DNA of 64,000 nt, taken from contig WYBL01000026.1 in the NCBI GenBank assembly GCA_011526565.1, forward strand, positions 286,284 to 350,283, read 5' to 3'. Below, in pieces: positions 16,707-25,942 of this stretch. The position numbers and the translations under genes were made by a program. Position 1 is the stretch's first letter. Each line of letters opens with the position of its first letter. The notes under the pieces are model-generated. The model had not been told where the DNA came from, ran no database searches, and saw nothing but the letters and a program-made list of their open reading frames with translations. The DNA comes from Acidobacteriota bacterium. Lineage in GTDB: Bacteria; Acidobacteriota; Vicinamibacteria; Fen-336.

Positions 16707-19657
16707 GTCAGGGCCTCCGTTCCTAGAGCGGGATCGAGGGGGAGGGTGAAATGGAAGGTGGCGCCGTGGCCCGGCGTGGCCTCGGCCCAGACCCGCCCGC
16801 CGTGGCGGCCGACGATGCGGCGGACGAGGGCGAGTCCGACACCGGTGCCCTCGAACTCTTCGTGCGGGTGCAGGCGCTGGAACACGCCGAAGAGTCGAGA
16901 GGCGTGCGCCATGTCGAAGCCGATGCCGTTGTCGGCGACCGAGTAGTGGACCGTGCCCGCCTCCACCGTACCCCGGATCGCGATCCGGGGCGACGGCTCT
17001 CGGCCGGTGTACTTGAAGGCGTTGTCGAGCAGGTTGACCCACACCTGGCGAAGCAGCGCGGGGTCGCCCGGAGCCGCGGGCAAGTCGCCCATGTCGACGG
17101 CCACCTGCCTGTCCCGGTGCCGGGAGCGGCATTCCCCGACGACTTCTTCGACGAGCGCGCGGGTGTCGAGCGGGAGCCTGTGGATCGGCTGCCGGCCGAG
17201 CCGCGAGAAGCGCAGCAGGTCGTCGATCAGCTTTCCCATCCTCACGGCTTCGCTCCGCACGATCCCGAGGAGGCGTCGTCCCTCGACGTCCAGCCGCTGG
17301 GCCAGCTCCTCTTCCAGGACGCGGGCGAAGCCGTTGATCCCGCGCAGCGGAGCCCGCAGGTCGTGGGACACCGAGTAGCTGAAGGCCTCGAGCTCCGCGT
17401 TGGCCGCTTCCAAGTCGGCCGTGCGCGCCCGGACGCGCTCTTCCAGCTCGGCGTTCAGCCGCCTCACCTCGTCTTCCGCCGCCCGGCGCTCGGTGACGTC
17501 GGTGGCCATGCTGATCACCAGGCGCCTCCCGTCGGGCAAACGCCCGACCGGAGACGAGCTGAACTCCCAGACCCGGATGCCTCCGGATCGGGTCCGAATC
17601 GGGAACTCGCCTTCCGCGGCCCGGTTGTCCAGGTCGAAGAGCGCCCGGATGCCGGCCTCGACGCGAGGCGCGTCCGCGCCGTAGGCGCGGCCTGTCCACT
17701 CGGACACCGTCCGCAGTTCCTCTCTGGTGTAACCCGTGATGTCGCACCAGGCCCGGCTGAGCTGGACGATCGTGCCATCTTCGGCGTGCAGCAGGATCGG
17801 GAACGGCGCCTCCACGACCGCTCGCCGGAGCCGGGTCTCGCTCTCCTCGAGCGCCTCGCGGGCCGCCTCGCGCTGGGTCACGTCGTGGGCGAGCATCAGG
17901 CGCGTCGGCCGGCCCCGCCACGTCAGCGAGTGGGATCGCACCTCGACCCGCAGGCACGACCCGTCCTTGCGCTGGTGCAGCCACGGGCCGGAGGCCTGAA
18001 TCGTCCCCGGAGCCTGCCGGAGGTGGGCCCGCAGCCGCGGTCGCTCCTCGGGCGGCCGGATCTGCTCGATCGTGATCGCCAGGAATTCCTCGCGGGAGTA
18101 GCCGTAGTGCTGCACGGCCGCGTGGTTGACCTCGAGGAACCCCAGCGTTTCCAGGTCGTAGATCCACATCGGGTTCGGGTTGGCGTCGAACAGCAGGCGG
18201 TAGTCCTGTTCCGACTGGCGCACCGCGGCCTCCGCGCGCTGGTGGTCTTCCACGACGCTGAGCAGGGCCGAGCTGGTTCGCTCCAGCTCTTCGACGGATC
18301 GGCGCAGGGCCTCTTCGCCGGCCCTGAACTCGGTGACGTCGAGCACCACTCCGGACAGTCGCTCGGGAGAACCGTCCGGCCCCAGGCCGAGGTCTCCCGC
18401 TTCACCTCGCACCGTGCGCACGCTGCCGTCGGGCCGCACGACGCGGTACTCCATCGGGGTCGGCCGCCGTTCCTCCAGCACCCGGCGGTTGGCGCGCTCG
18501 ACGGCCGCCCGGTCGTCCGGGTGGATCGCGCGGGCGATGACGCCGGCCAGGTCCCCGTCGAACGCCGTGCGATCGACGCCGAAGATCGCGAACATCTGGG
18601 GCGACCACTCGACGCGGTTCTCGCGGATGTGCCAGACCCACGAGCCCAGGTGCGCCACGGCCTGGGCGCGCTCGAACTGGTCGAGGGTGTCGCGCAGCCG
18701 CTCGTCGGCCAACCGCCGCTCGGTGACGTCCTTGACGATCGAGTAGAGCAGCGTGCGATGCCCGAACAGGATCGGACCGGAAGCGACCTCGACCTCCCGT
18801 ACGGAGCCGTCCGCTCGCCGGTGACGGAAATCGAAATGGTTGCGGGCCTCGGCCTGCGCGCGCGCCATCTCGGCCTGCACCTCGGCCGAGTTCAAGGTGT
18901 TGATCTCCGTGACGAGCATCGCCCGAAGCCGTTCGCGCGGCCAACCATAGAAGGCCACGGCGGCCGGGTTGGCGTCGACGATGGTCCCGCCCTGCGGATC
19001 GACGATCAACATGGGCACGTGGTTGTTCTCGAACAGCGCCCGGTAACGGCTCTCGCTCTCGGCGAGTTCGTCAGCATCTCGTTCCCTGCGCAGTCGCCGC
19101 GACAACAACAACCCAAGCGCCGCTGTCGCCGCGGGATGCACCAGCATGACTTCCAGCCCGACCGTGGCGAAGACGCGCCGGGTCGAACTCCAGGGCAGAA
19201 GCAGCATCCAACCCAGCAGCACCACATGCACGACCACGCCCATCGCATAAAGGTCCGACACTCGTCCCGCGTCCAGCGCTCGTCGGCGCAGCCGGCCCCA
19301 CAGCCCGCCGATCAGTCCCGACGAAACGATCACGCCGATGCCGACTCCGGCCGCCAGGCCACCCTGGCTCCAGCGGAAGGCGGCCGTCACGACCATCGCG
19401 ATCACCGTCGGCAGCGGCCCGAGGAAGGCGCCGCTGATCGCCAGCAACACCGAGCGGGTGTCGAACACGACTCCGGGCTCTACCACGACCGGCGCGAGCA
19501 TGATCGCCACGCCCACGCCGCCGGTCAGCAGCCCGACGAGGATCTGGCGCAGCGGGCGTCCGCCCAGGGGCTGACGGCTGGTCGCGAGGTCGTACACCGC
19601 GGCCAGAGCGAGCAGCAGCGCCGCGTTCTGCACGAGCGACAGCAGCGCAGCGCTCAA
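16703..19657 (-). CDS. Membrane histidine kinase with LytS-type 5TM domain and four PAS domains
   Basis: A 984-residue kinase. I chose the TTG at 19657 (TTGA overlap with the preceding stop), preceded by GCGAGGG, because it starts the hydrophobic domain. Residues 1-190 form about five to six membrane segments of the 5TM-5TMR_LYT (LytS-like) type, including 'ISGAFLGPLPTVIAMVVTAA' and 'RWSQGGLAAGVGIGVIVSSG'. Four PAS domains follow (about 210-320, 330-450, 470-590 and 595-715), most ending 'DVTERR.A' or similar. HisKA has '[20 protein letters not shown]' (His near 763). The ATPase domain has 'NLLDNAFKYT', 'DNGIGFDMAH' and 'GVGLALVRRI'. It is very close in its kinase core to the one at 2783-6007. 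It overlaps the next gene by ATGA. Confidence 0.9.
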   Translation of the reverse strand: MSAALLSLVQNAALLLALAAVYDLATSRQPLGGRPLRQILVGLLTGGVGVAIMLAPVVVEPGVVFDTRSVLLAISGAFLGPLPTVIAMVVTAAFRWSQGGLAAGVGIGVIVSSGLIGGLWGRLRRRALDAGRVSDLYAMGVVVHVVLLGWMLLLPWSSTRRVFATVGLEVMLVHPAATAALGLLLSRRLRRERDADELAESESRYRALFENNHVPMLIVDPQGGTIVDANPAAVAFYGWPRERLRAMLVTEINTLNSAEVQAEMARAQAEARNHFDFRHRRADGSVREVEVASGPILFGHRTLLYSIVKDVTERRLADERLRDTLDQFERAQAVAHLGSWVWHIRENRVEWSPQMFAIFGVDRTAFDGDLAGVIARAIHPDDRAAVERANRRVLEERRPTPMEYRVVRPDGSVRTVRGEAGDLGLGPDGSPERLSGVVLDVTEFRAGEEALRRSVEELERTSSALLSVVEDHQRAEAAVRQSEQDYRLLFDANPNPMWIYDLETLGFLEVNHAAVQHYGYSREEFLAITIEQIRPPEERPRLRAHLRQAPGTIQASGPWLHQRKDGSCLRVEVRSHSLTWRGRPTRLMLAHDVTQREAAREALEESETRLRRAVVEAPFPILLHAEDGTIVQLSRAWCDITGYTREELRTVSEWTGRAYGADAPRVEAGIRALFDLDNRAAEGEFPIRTRSGGIRVWEFSSSPVGRLPDGRRLVISMATDVTERRAAEDEVRRLNAELEERVRARTADLEAANAELEAFSYSVSHDLRAPLRGINGFARVLEEELAQRLDVEGRRLLGIVRSEAVRMGKLIDDLLRFSRLGRQPIHRLPLDTRALVEEVVGECRSRHRDRQVAVDMGDLPAAPGDPALLRQVWVNLLDNAFKYTGREPSPRIAIRGTVEAGTVHYSVADNGIGFDMAHASRLFGVFQRLHPHEEFEGTGVGLALVRRIVGRHGGRVWAEATPGHGATFHFTLPLDPALGTEALT

Positions 19658-20376
19658 GCACCCTCGCCAGGTTCTCGGGGCTCGGGCTCGCCCTGTGCGG
19701 CTTCGTCGGCGACGCTGGCGTAGCGGGGCGGGCGTCCGAGCTCGGCCAGCAGCGCGTTGACCTCGCGCTTGAGCTCCAGCACGCGGCTTTCGCGGCCGAT
19801 GGTGGCCCGATGCCAGCGCTGGAGCTCCGCGAGCTGCTCGGCGACGCGCGACTCCGCGCGCTTGCGCTCGGCGACGTCTTCTTCGAGCGCGCGGTTGGCC
19901 TGCTGGAGCTGCGTCAGCTTCTCCTCGAGCTTGCGCACGAGCGCAACCTCGTACGACTTGTTGCTGCGCTCCACGTCGCCGCTCGGCGGCCGCGCCCCGG
20001 AGCCGTGCACGGTCTCCATCACGGCCGACAGGCGCGCCGTGAACGCCGCGGGCTCTGCCGGCTTGAGGATGAACGCGTCGGCCCCGAGTTCGAGCGCCAG
20101 GGCCTCGTCGGCGGGTTCGGTGTAGGTCGCGGTGTAGACGACGAAAGGAACGGTGCTGAGGCGCGAGTCGGCCTTCCAGTGGCGCAGCAGGGTGTAGCCG
20201 TCCATCACCGGCATCAGCAGGTCCGAGACCACGAGGTCCGGCGGCGCCTGCCGGGCCTTGGCCAGGGCCTCGGCACCGTGGCGCGCTTCTTCGACTTTCC
20301 ACCCCGCAGCGGACAGGAGGACCCGCAACAAGTACAGGCCCTCAACCTTGTCTTCGACGATCAGGACCCGCTTCAT
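19654..20376 (-). CDS. Receiver plus coiled coil with conserved C-terminal tail
   Basis: A 240-residue protein starting at ATG 20376. Residues 1-120 are a receiver with 'RVLIVEDKVEGLYLL', phosphoacceptor D52 in 'LVVSDLLMPVMDG', 'VVYTATYTEPADE' and Lys in 'ADAFILKPAEPAA'. Residues 135-185 are a coiled coil ('LVRKLEEKLTQLQQANRALE'). Residues 185-214 form a tail 'RATIGRESRVLELKREVNAL' ending 'LGRPPRY'. The tail nearly repeats that of the PocR-PAS protein at 1641-2786. There is no DNA-binding or enzymatic output, so it likely controls the adjacent kinase by contact. It overlaps both neighbours by 4 nt (20373-20376 and 19654-19657). Confidence 0.88.
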   Translation of the reverse strand: MKRVLIVEDKVEGLYLLRVLLSAAGWKVEEARHGAEALAKARQAPPDLVVSDLLMPVMDGYTLLRHWKADSRLSTVPFVVYTATYTEPADEALALELGADAFILKPAEPAAFTARLSAVMETVHGSGARPPSGDVERSNKSYEVALVRKLEEKLTQLQQANRALEEDVAERKRAESRVAEQLAELQRWHRATIGRESRVLELKREVNALLAELGRPPRYASVADEAAQGEPEPREPGEGA

Positions 20377-20750
20377 GCGCCTCCCTTCTCCGGCAGGAAC
20401 GCCCGCACCTGCGCGACGAACGTCTCGGGGTCGATCGGCTTCTCGATGTAGCCTTCGCACCCGGCCGCCAGCACCCGTTCGCGATCGCCGGTCATCGCGT
20501 AGGACGTGACTGCGACGATCGGAATGCCGTCCAGTCGGGCGTTCTGCCGCAACGCCCGGGCGACTTCGTACCCGTCCATCCCGGGCAACTGGATGTCCAG
20601 CAACACCAGGTCGAAGTCGCCGCTGGCCGCCAGCGCGAGGCCCTCGGCGCCGTCTTCGGCCGAGAGCACCGAAAACTTGCTCGCGTTCAGCAGGAAGGTG
20701 ATCAGGTAGCGGTTCTGGGCGTTGTCTTCGACCAGCAGCACGCGGGTCAT
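20373..20750 (-). CDS. DivK-like single-domain response regulator
   Basis: A 125-residue receiver from ATG 20750. It shows 'VLLVEDNAQNRYLITFLL', phosphoacceptor D52 in 'LVLLDIQLPGMDGYEVARAL', 'VAVTSYAMTGDRERVLAAGC' and Lys in 'EGYIEKPIDPE'. The 'SYAMTGDRE...AAGC.GYIEKPI' pattern is typical of DivK-like regulators that relay phosphate or bind kinases. It overlaps the broken kinase upstream by ATGA and the receiver/coiled-coil gene downstream by ATGA, so it is co-expressed with both. Confidence 0.92.
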   Translation of the reverse strand: MTRVLLVEDNAQNRYLITFLLNASKFSVLSAEDGAEGLALAASGDFDLVLLDIQLPGMDGYEVARALRQNARLDGIPIVAVTSYAMTGDRERVLAAGCEGYIEKPIDPETFVAQVRAFLPEKGGA

Positions 20751-22526
20751 GGAGTCTCCGTGAGCGAGGGCGGGGTCAGCGGCAAATCGACCCGGAAGGT
20801 CGATCCGACCCCCGGGGCACTCTCGAAGCCGATCGTGCCTCCCATGCGGTCGACGAGGCGCTTGCAAATAGCGAGCCCGAGCCCGGTGCCTTCGTGGGCG
20901 CGTGCCAGACCGGAATCGAGCTGGCGGAAGGGCTGGAAGAGCTGGTCATGAGCCTCGGCCGGGATGCCGATGCCGGTGTCGGACACGACGAAGGCGACGC
21001 CCTCGGGAGTGGCCCGGACGTCGAGCCCCACCCGCCCCTGATCGGTGAACTTGACCGCGTTCGCCAGCAGGTTGATCAGCACCTGCTCGACCCGCCGTCG
21101 GTCGCCGACCAGTTCGGGCAAGCCATGCTCGGTTTCGCACTCGATCTCCAGGCCCTTCTCTGCGGCCTGCGCAGCGACCGTGTCGGCCGCCCGGCGGGCC
21201 GCGGCGGCGGGGTCGAAGCGGGCCTGGGCGAGTTCGAGCTGGCCGGCTTCGATCTTCGAGATGTCGAGCACGTCGTTGATCAGCTCCAGCAGGTGCTGGC
21301 CGCTGGCGCGGACCATGCCGAGCTGCTTGCGCTGCTCGTCGTTGAGGGGGCCGGCCAGGCCCTGGAGCAGGACGCCGGTAAAGCCGATGATGGAGTTGAG
21401 CGGCGTGCGCAACTCGTGCGACATCGTCGCCAGGAAGGCCGACTTGAGTCGGTCCGCACCTTCGGCCCGATCGCGCGCTTCGCTGAGTTCGGCGGTGCGC
21501 TCGGCGACGCGCCGTTCGAGCTCCGCCGCTTGCCGGCGCAGGTCGTCGGCCAGACGGCGCACCGCCTCCTCGGCGCGCTTGCGGTCAGTGATGTCCTGGA
21601 CGATGCCGGCCATCCGGCGCGGCGGCCCCTCGCCTTCGAACTGGTGCCCGCCCGCGGCCCAGATCCAGCGCACCTCGCCGTCGACCCGGCGGATGCGGCA
21701 CTCGAAGCTCCAGTCCGTCCGGTGGGCCACGGCCGAGTTCCCAGCCGCCCGTCCGGCTCACTTCGAGGGCGAAGGAGAGTCGCCGCTCGCTGGCCCGCAC
21801 GGCGTTGTCCTGCTGCTCTCGCGCGAGCGCGACGGCGGCGACCTGGGTGGCGAGCTCGATCAGCTTCAGGTGGCGCGAGTCGGGCAGTCCCGGCGTGCCG
21901 TGGTAGCACGAGACCGAGCCGAGCACTCGCCCGTCCGCGCTGCGCAGGGGCGTCGCCCAGGCGGCCCTCAGCCCGGCCTGTTCGAAGGGCTGCCGGTGCC
22001 GAGCCCAGGCCGGATCGGACGCGAGATCGGCGACGAGTACGGTGTCGCCGCGGAACATCGCGATGCCGGATGGGCCGGCACCTTCGTCGATCGGCTGCTC
22101 GTCGAGGTACCGGACCAGGGCCGTGGGCAGGCGTCCGGCGACGGCGTGAGGCGCCCGAGAGCCCTGTGCGTCGAGCAGCCGCACGGAAGCCGTGAGGCCG
22201 GGCACCTGCGACTCGATGAGGACGACCAGGCGCTGGAGGATCTCCCGCGCCGGGGTCCCGCGGGCGATCCGTTCGAGGAGATCACGCTGGGCCCCCAGGA
22301 GCGCCTCGTTCAGCCGGCGCGCTCGCAGCTCGGCGCTCATCAGGAGCGCGAGCAGAAACGCGGTGAACGCCACGAAGGCCCAGCCCTTGTAGATCGACCA
22401 GCGGGCGAGAACGTGGGGATCGCCCGTCGCCGCCTCCAGCAGGCGATCGGATGCGTGGATCCACACCCCCGCGAGGATCGCGTAGGGCACCACGACGCGC
22501 GCGACCGACGGCGCAATCGTCCGCAT
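20747..22526 (-). pseudogene. GAF-PAS histidine kinase split by an internal deletion
   Basis: The N-terminal half runs from ATG 22526: two membrane segments with 'PYAILAGVWIHASDRLLEAA' and 'WSIYKGWAFVAFTAFLLALL', a GAF domain (about 80-240) and the first strand of a PAS domain ('SFALEVSRTGGWEL', to about 21738). Reading then has to shift frame to 'AHRTDWSFECRIRRVDGEVR', the second half of a PAS domain, so roughly 50 PAS residues are missing and the two parts are out of frame. The C-terminal half is complete: HisKA 'FLATMSHELRTPLNSIIGFT', 'NLLANAVKFT', 'DTGIGIP' and 'GTGLGLAICKRL', stop at 20747. A GTG at 21730 could start a truncated soluble kinase. It overlaps the downstream regulator by ATGA, so the operon depends on translation reaching this end. 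Confidence 0.85.
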
Positions 22527-22608
22527 CAGCGGAGGACCTCCCGGAGGGCGGCGGGCCGGCCTCCGGACACCGCCGCTGACCCGGTAGTATCGCAAACATC
22601 GCCGCAGC

Positions 22609-24462
22609 TCAGTCCGCGAGCACCTCGCTGACCTTGGCGCCGAGATCCGCCGCCGTGAACGGCTTGGGCAGGAAGTGCACGCCGGCCTCGAGCACGCCGC
22701 GGTGCTCGATCACGTCGGCCGTGTAGCCGGACACGAACAGGCAGCGCAACCCCGGCCGCGTCTCGCGCAGGCGTTCGACCAGCTCGCGGCCGTTCATGCC
22801 GGGCATCACCACGTCGGTGATCACCAGGTCGATCGAGCCATCGAACGTTTCCGCGATCGACACCGCCTCGGCGGGCCGCGAAGCCGCCAGCACGCGATAG
22901 CCGAGGTCGGCGAGCGCCTCGCTGGTCACCGCCAGCATCGCCTCCTCGTCTTCGACGAGCAGCACGACCTCGCCGCGCGCGGGTTGTGCCGTGGGGCCCG
23001 GGCCCTTTTCGGCACACGGTTCGGGGAGCGGCTCGCGCGCCGGCAACAGGATGTCGAACCGGGTGCCGCGCCCGGGCGCCGAGTCGACCTCGACGTAGCC
23101 GCCGTTCTGCTTGACGATGCCGTAGACCATCGCAAGGCCCAGGCCGGTGCCCTGGCCGGCCGGCTTCGTGGTGAAGAAGGGCTCGAAGATCCGGGCCTGC
23201 ACCTCGGGGCTCATGCCCGCCCCGTCGTCCGTCACCGCCAGCCGCACGTAGACACCCGGCACCGCACCCGGCCGCGAGGCACAGTCGGCCTCGCTCCAGA
23301 CGACGCAGGCCGTCGCGATCTGCAGCACGCGCCCCCCGGCGTCGCGGGCGTTGACGACCAGGTTGGTCAGCACCTGGTCGAGCTGCGAGCCGTCGGCCTC
23401 GATGACCTTGACGCCGGGACCGGGCTCCCAGCGCAGCGCCACGTCTTCGCCGATCAGGGGCTTCAGCAGGCCGAGGCTGGCGGCGACGTGGGCGTCGAGG
23501 TCGAAGCAGTGCGGCGCGATCACGTCGTGGCGGGCGAAGGCCAGCAACTGCCGCGTCAGCAGCGCCGAACGGCGGCCCGCTTCTTCGATCGAGTCCAGGT
23601 GGCGGGCGGCCTCGTGCGCCGGCTCCAGCGCCTTGCGCGCCATCTCCGCCCGCGCCAGCACCACGCCGAGCGCGTTGTTGAAGTCGTGGGCGATGCCGCC
23701 CGCGAGACGGCCGATCGACTCCAGCTTCTGCGCCTGCGCGAGCTGCGACTGCAGGGCCAGCCGCTCCCGCTCCGCGCGGTCGCGCTCGGTCACGTCGTGG
23801 GCGAGCACCAGCCGTGCGGGCCGGCCCAGCCACTCCACGGCGTGGGAGCTGACCTCGACGTCGCGCAACTCGCCCGCTTTCGTCACGTGGCGCCATGGTC
23901 CCGACCCGTGCACCGCGGCCGGAACGGTCGCGAGGTGCTCGCGGAAGCGCTCCACCTGCTCCGGCTCCCGGATGTCCAGCACGCTCATCGACGCGAACTC
24001 GTCGCGGGACCAGCCGTAGCGGGACACGGTGGCGTCATTGACCTCGAGGAAGCGCAGCGTCTCCGTGTCGTAGATCCACATCGGGTGGGGGTTGGCCCGG
24101 AACAGCAGGCGATAGCTCTGCTCGGACGCGCGCAGCGCGTCTTCCACCAGGCGCAGGGCGGAGGAGTCGACGGCGCGGGCGCGGTACTCGGCGGCCAGCA
24201 GGATCGCCAGCAGCAAGCCCGTCACCGCCACGAAGGCCCAGCCCTTGTAGGTCGACCAGGCCGCGAGCTGCTCGGGGTCGCGCAACCAGGCCAGGAGCAG
24301 GCGGTCGGAGAGGGTGATCCACAGCCCGGCCAGCAGCAGGTAGGGGACGACGACTCGCAGCACGGCGACGACGAGGGCGCCCCGTGTCGACCGCCTCGGT
24401 CCCGATCCGGCCTCGAAGGGGGTCACCTCGCCAGTCACCTCACGCGCTGCGGCATACTGCAT
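22609..24462 (-). CDS. Hybrid histidine kinase: two TM segments, PAS, HisKA, ATPase, receiver
   Basis: A 617-residue protein from ATG 24462; a TTG 21 bases upstream is possible, but the divergent gene starts there. The N-terminal membrane region ('PYLLLAGLWITLSDRLLLAW', 'WSTYKGWAFVAVTGLLLAIL') closely resembles that of the broken kinase downstream, so the two are paralogues in their sensor part. One PAS domain (about 115-235) is followed by '[20 protein letters not shown]' (His near 256), an ATPase domain with '[10 protein letters not shown]', '[20 protein letters not shown]' and 'GTGLGLAMVYGI', and a receiver with Asp near 547 in 'LVITDVVMPGMNG'. An 82-base gap separates it from the six-gene signalling operon, so it may or may not be co-transcribed. 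Confidence 0.9.
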   Translation of the reverse strand: MQYAAAREVTGEVTPFEAGSGPRRSTRGALVVAVLRVVVPYLLLAGLWITLSDRLLLAWLRDPEQLAAWSTYKGWAFVAVTGLLLAILLAAEYRARAVDSSALRLVEDALRASEQSYRLLFRANPHPMWIYDTETLRFLEVNDATVSRYGWSRDEFASMSVLDIREPEQVERFREHLATVPAAVHGSGPWRHVTKAGELRDVEVSSHAVEWLGRPARLVLAHDVTERDRAERERLALQSQLAQAQKLESIGRLAGGIAHDFNNALGVVLARAEMARKALEPAHEAARHLDSIEEAGRRSALLTRQLLAFARHDVIAPHCFDLDAHVAASLGLLKPLIGEDVALRWEPGPGVKVIEADGSQLDQVLTNLVVNARDAGGRVLQIATACVVWSEADCASRPGAVPGVYVRLAVTDDGAGMSPEVQARIFEPFFTTKPAGQGTGLGLAMVYGIVKQNGGYVEVDSAPGRGTRFDILLPAREPLPEPCAEKGPGPTAQPARGEVVLLVEDEEAMLAVTSEALADLGYRVLAASRPAEAVSIAETFDGSIDLVITDVVMPGMNGRELVERLRETRPGLRCLFVSGYTADVIEHRGVLEAGVHFLPKPFTAADLGAKVSEVLAD

Positions 24463-24482
24463 CGTTCGCGCCCGGAGGTCCA

Positions 24483-25919
24483 ATGCGCCCGTCCTGCCTG
24501 ATCGCCGTCGTCGTCACGCTGTCCGCTCCCGCGCTCGCGGCGCCGAAGCCGGCTCCCGTGCCGGCCCAGAAGAAACAGGTGGTCGCCTCGATCGAGCGGC
24601 AGCGGCCCGAGCTGGTGCGGCTGGCCGACGAGATCTGGGGTTACGCCGAGACCGCGCTGCGCGAGACGCGCTCCGCGAAGCTGCTCGCGGACCACGCGGA
24701 GCAGCACGGGTTCACGGTCGAGCGCGGCGTTGCCGGGATGCCCACGGCGTTCGTCGCGACCTACGGCCAGGGCAGCCCCGTGATCGGCATCCTCGGCGAG
24801 TACGACGCGCTGCCGGGCCTGTCGCAGAAGGCGCAGCCGACGCGCGAGGCGGTCGTCGCGGACGCGCCCGGCCACGGCTGCGGCCACAACCTGTTCGGCG
24901 CGGCCAGCCTCGGCGCGGCGATCGCGGTCAAGGAGCAGATCGCGGCCGGCACCCTGAAGGGCACCGTCAAGTTCTTCGGCACCCCGGCCGAGGAGGCGGT
25001 GGGCGGCAAGATCTACATGGTGCGCGACGGCGTGTTCGCGGGCGTCGACGCCGTGCTCGTCTGGCACCCTTCGGTCGAGACCCGCGCCGACCGCGTCGGC
25101 GGCCAGGCGCTGGTCGACTTCGACGTCACGTTCCGGGGCCGCTCGTCGCACGCGGCCTACGACCCGTGGAACGGCCGCTCGGCCCTCGACGGCGCCGAGC
25201 TGTTCACCCACGCGGTGAACCTGATGCGCGAGCACGTCAAGCCCAGCGTGCGCCTGCACTACGTGTTCGCCGAGGGCGGCAACGTGCCGAACGTCGTGCC
25301 GGACCGGGCGAAGGTCTGGATGTGGGCGCGTGACTTCACCCGCGACGGCGTGGAGGACGCGCTCGAACGTTTGCGGCGCGCCGCCGACGGAGTGGCGCTG
25401 GCGGCGGGCGTCGAGGCGGAGTTCCGCATCCAGTCGGGCGACTGGGAGATCCTTATCAACGACCCGGGATCGCGGCTGCTCGACAGGAACCTGCGCTGGC
25501 TGGGCGAGCCCGTCTACACGGCCGAGGAGCAGGCGTGGGCGCGTGAGCTGCAGAAGTCGGCGGGCGTGCCGGAGAAGGGCATCGACGCCTCCGTCGGCGC
25601 CCTCGAGGGCCAGGTCAACGAAGGCGGCTCGACCGACGTCGGCGACGTGAGCTGGGTAGTGCCGACGCTGCACGTCTCGGTGGCGACCGCGCCGGCGGGC
25701 ATCCCGTGGCACGCGTGGACCTCGGTCGCGGCCTCCGGCCACTCGATCGGGCACAAGGGGATGGAGCGCGCGGCCAAGGTGATGGCGGCGACGGCGGTCG
25801 ACCTGATGACCGACCCGAAGGCGCTCGCGGCGGTGCGCGCGGACTTCGCGAAGAACACCGAGGGCATCGTCTACAAGCCCTGGATCCCGGACGGCCCGCC
25901 CCCAGTCCCGCAACCGTAA
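24483..25919 (+). CDS. M20-family amidohydrolase, AbgB-like, with signal peptide
   Basis: A 478-residue secreted metallopeptidase. I chose the ATG at 24483 because it is followed by a signal peptide ('MRPSCLIAVVVTLSAPALAA'). Metal and catalytic motifs of the M20D type are visible: 'GILGEYDALPGLSQ', 'APGHGCGHNLFGAASLG' (His ligands near 134-139), 'FFGTPAEEAVGGKIYM' (catalytic and ligand Glu), 'VLVWHPSVE' and a dimerisation domain with 'FRGRSSHAAYDPWNGRSALD'. It ends with 'GIPWHAWTSVAASGHSIGHK' carrying the last ligands. The closest family concept is aminobenzoyl-glutamate hydrolase subunit B or a related amidohydrolase. A periplasmic version would trim amide-linked peptides or amino acids. It stands alone and diverges from the hybrid kinase by 20 bases. 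Confidence 0.9.
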   Translation: MRPSCLIAVVVTLSAPALAAPKPAPVPAQKKQVVASIERQRPELVRLADEIWGYAETALRETRSAKLLADHAEQHGFTVERGVAGMPTAFVATYGQGSPVIGILGEYDALPGLSQKAQPTREAVVADAPGHGCGHNLFGAASLGAAIAVKEQIAAGTLKGTVKFFGTPAEEAVGGKIYMVRDGVFAGVDAVLVWHPSVETRADRVGGQALVDFDVTFRGRSSHAAYDPWNGRSALDGAELFTHAVNLMREHVKPSVRLHYVFAEGGNVPNVVPDRAKVWMWARDFTRDGVEDALERLRRAADGVALAAGVEAEFRIQSGDWEILINDPGSRLLDRNLRWLGEPVYTAEEQAWARELQKSAGVPEKGIDASVGALEGQVNEGGSTDVGDVSWVVPTLHVSVATAPAGIPWHAWTSVAASGHSIGHKGMERAAKVMAATAVDLMTDPKALAAVRADFAKNTEGIVYKPWIPDGPPPVPQP

Positions 25920-25942
25920 GCTCCGGCACCACCTCCGCACGC

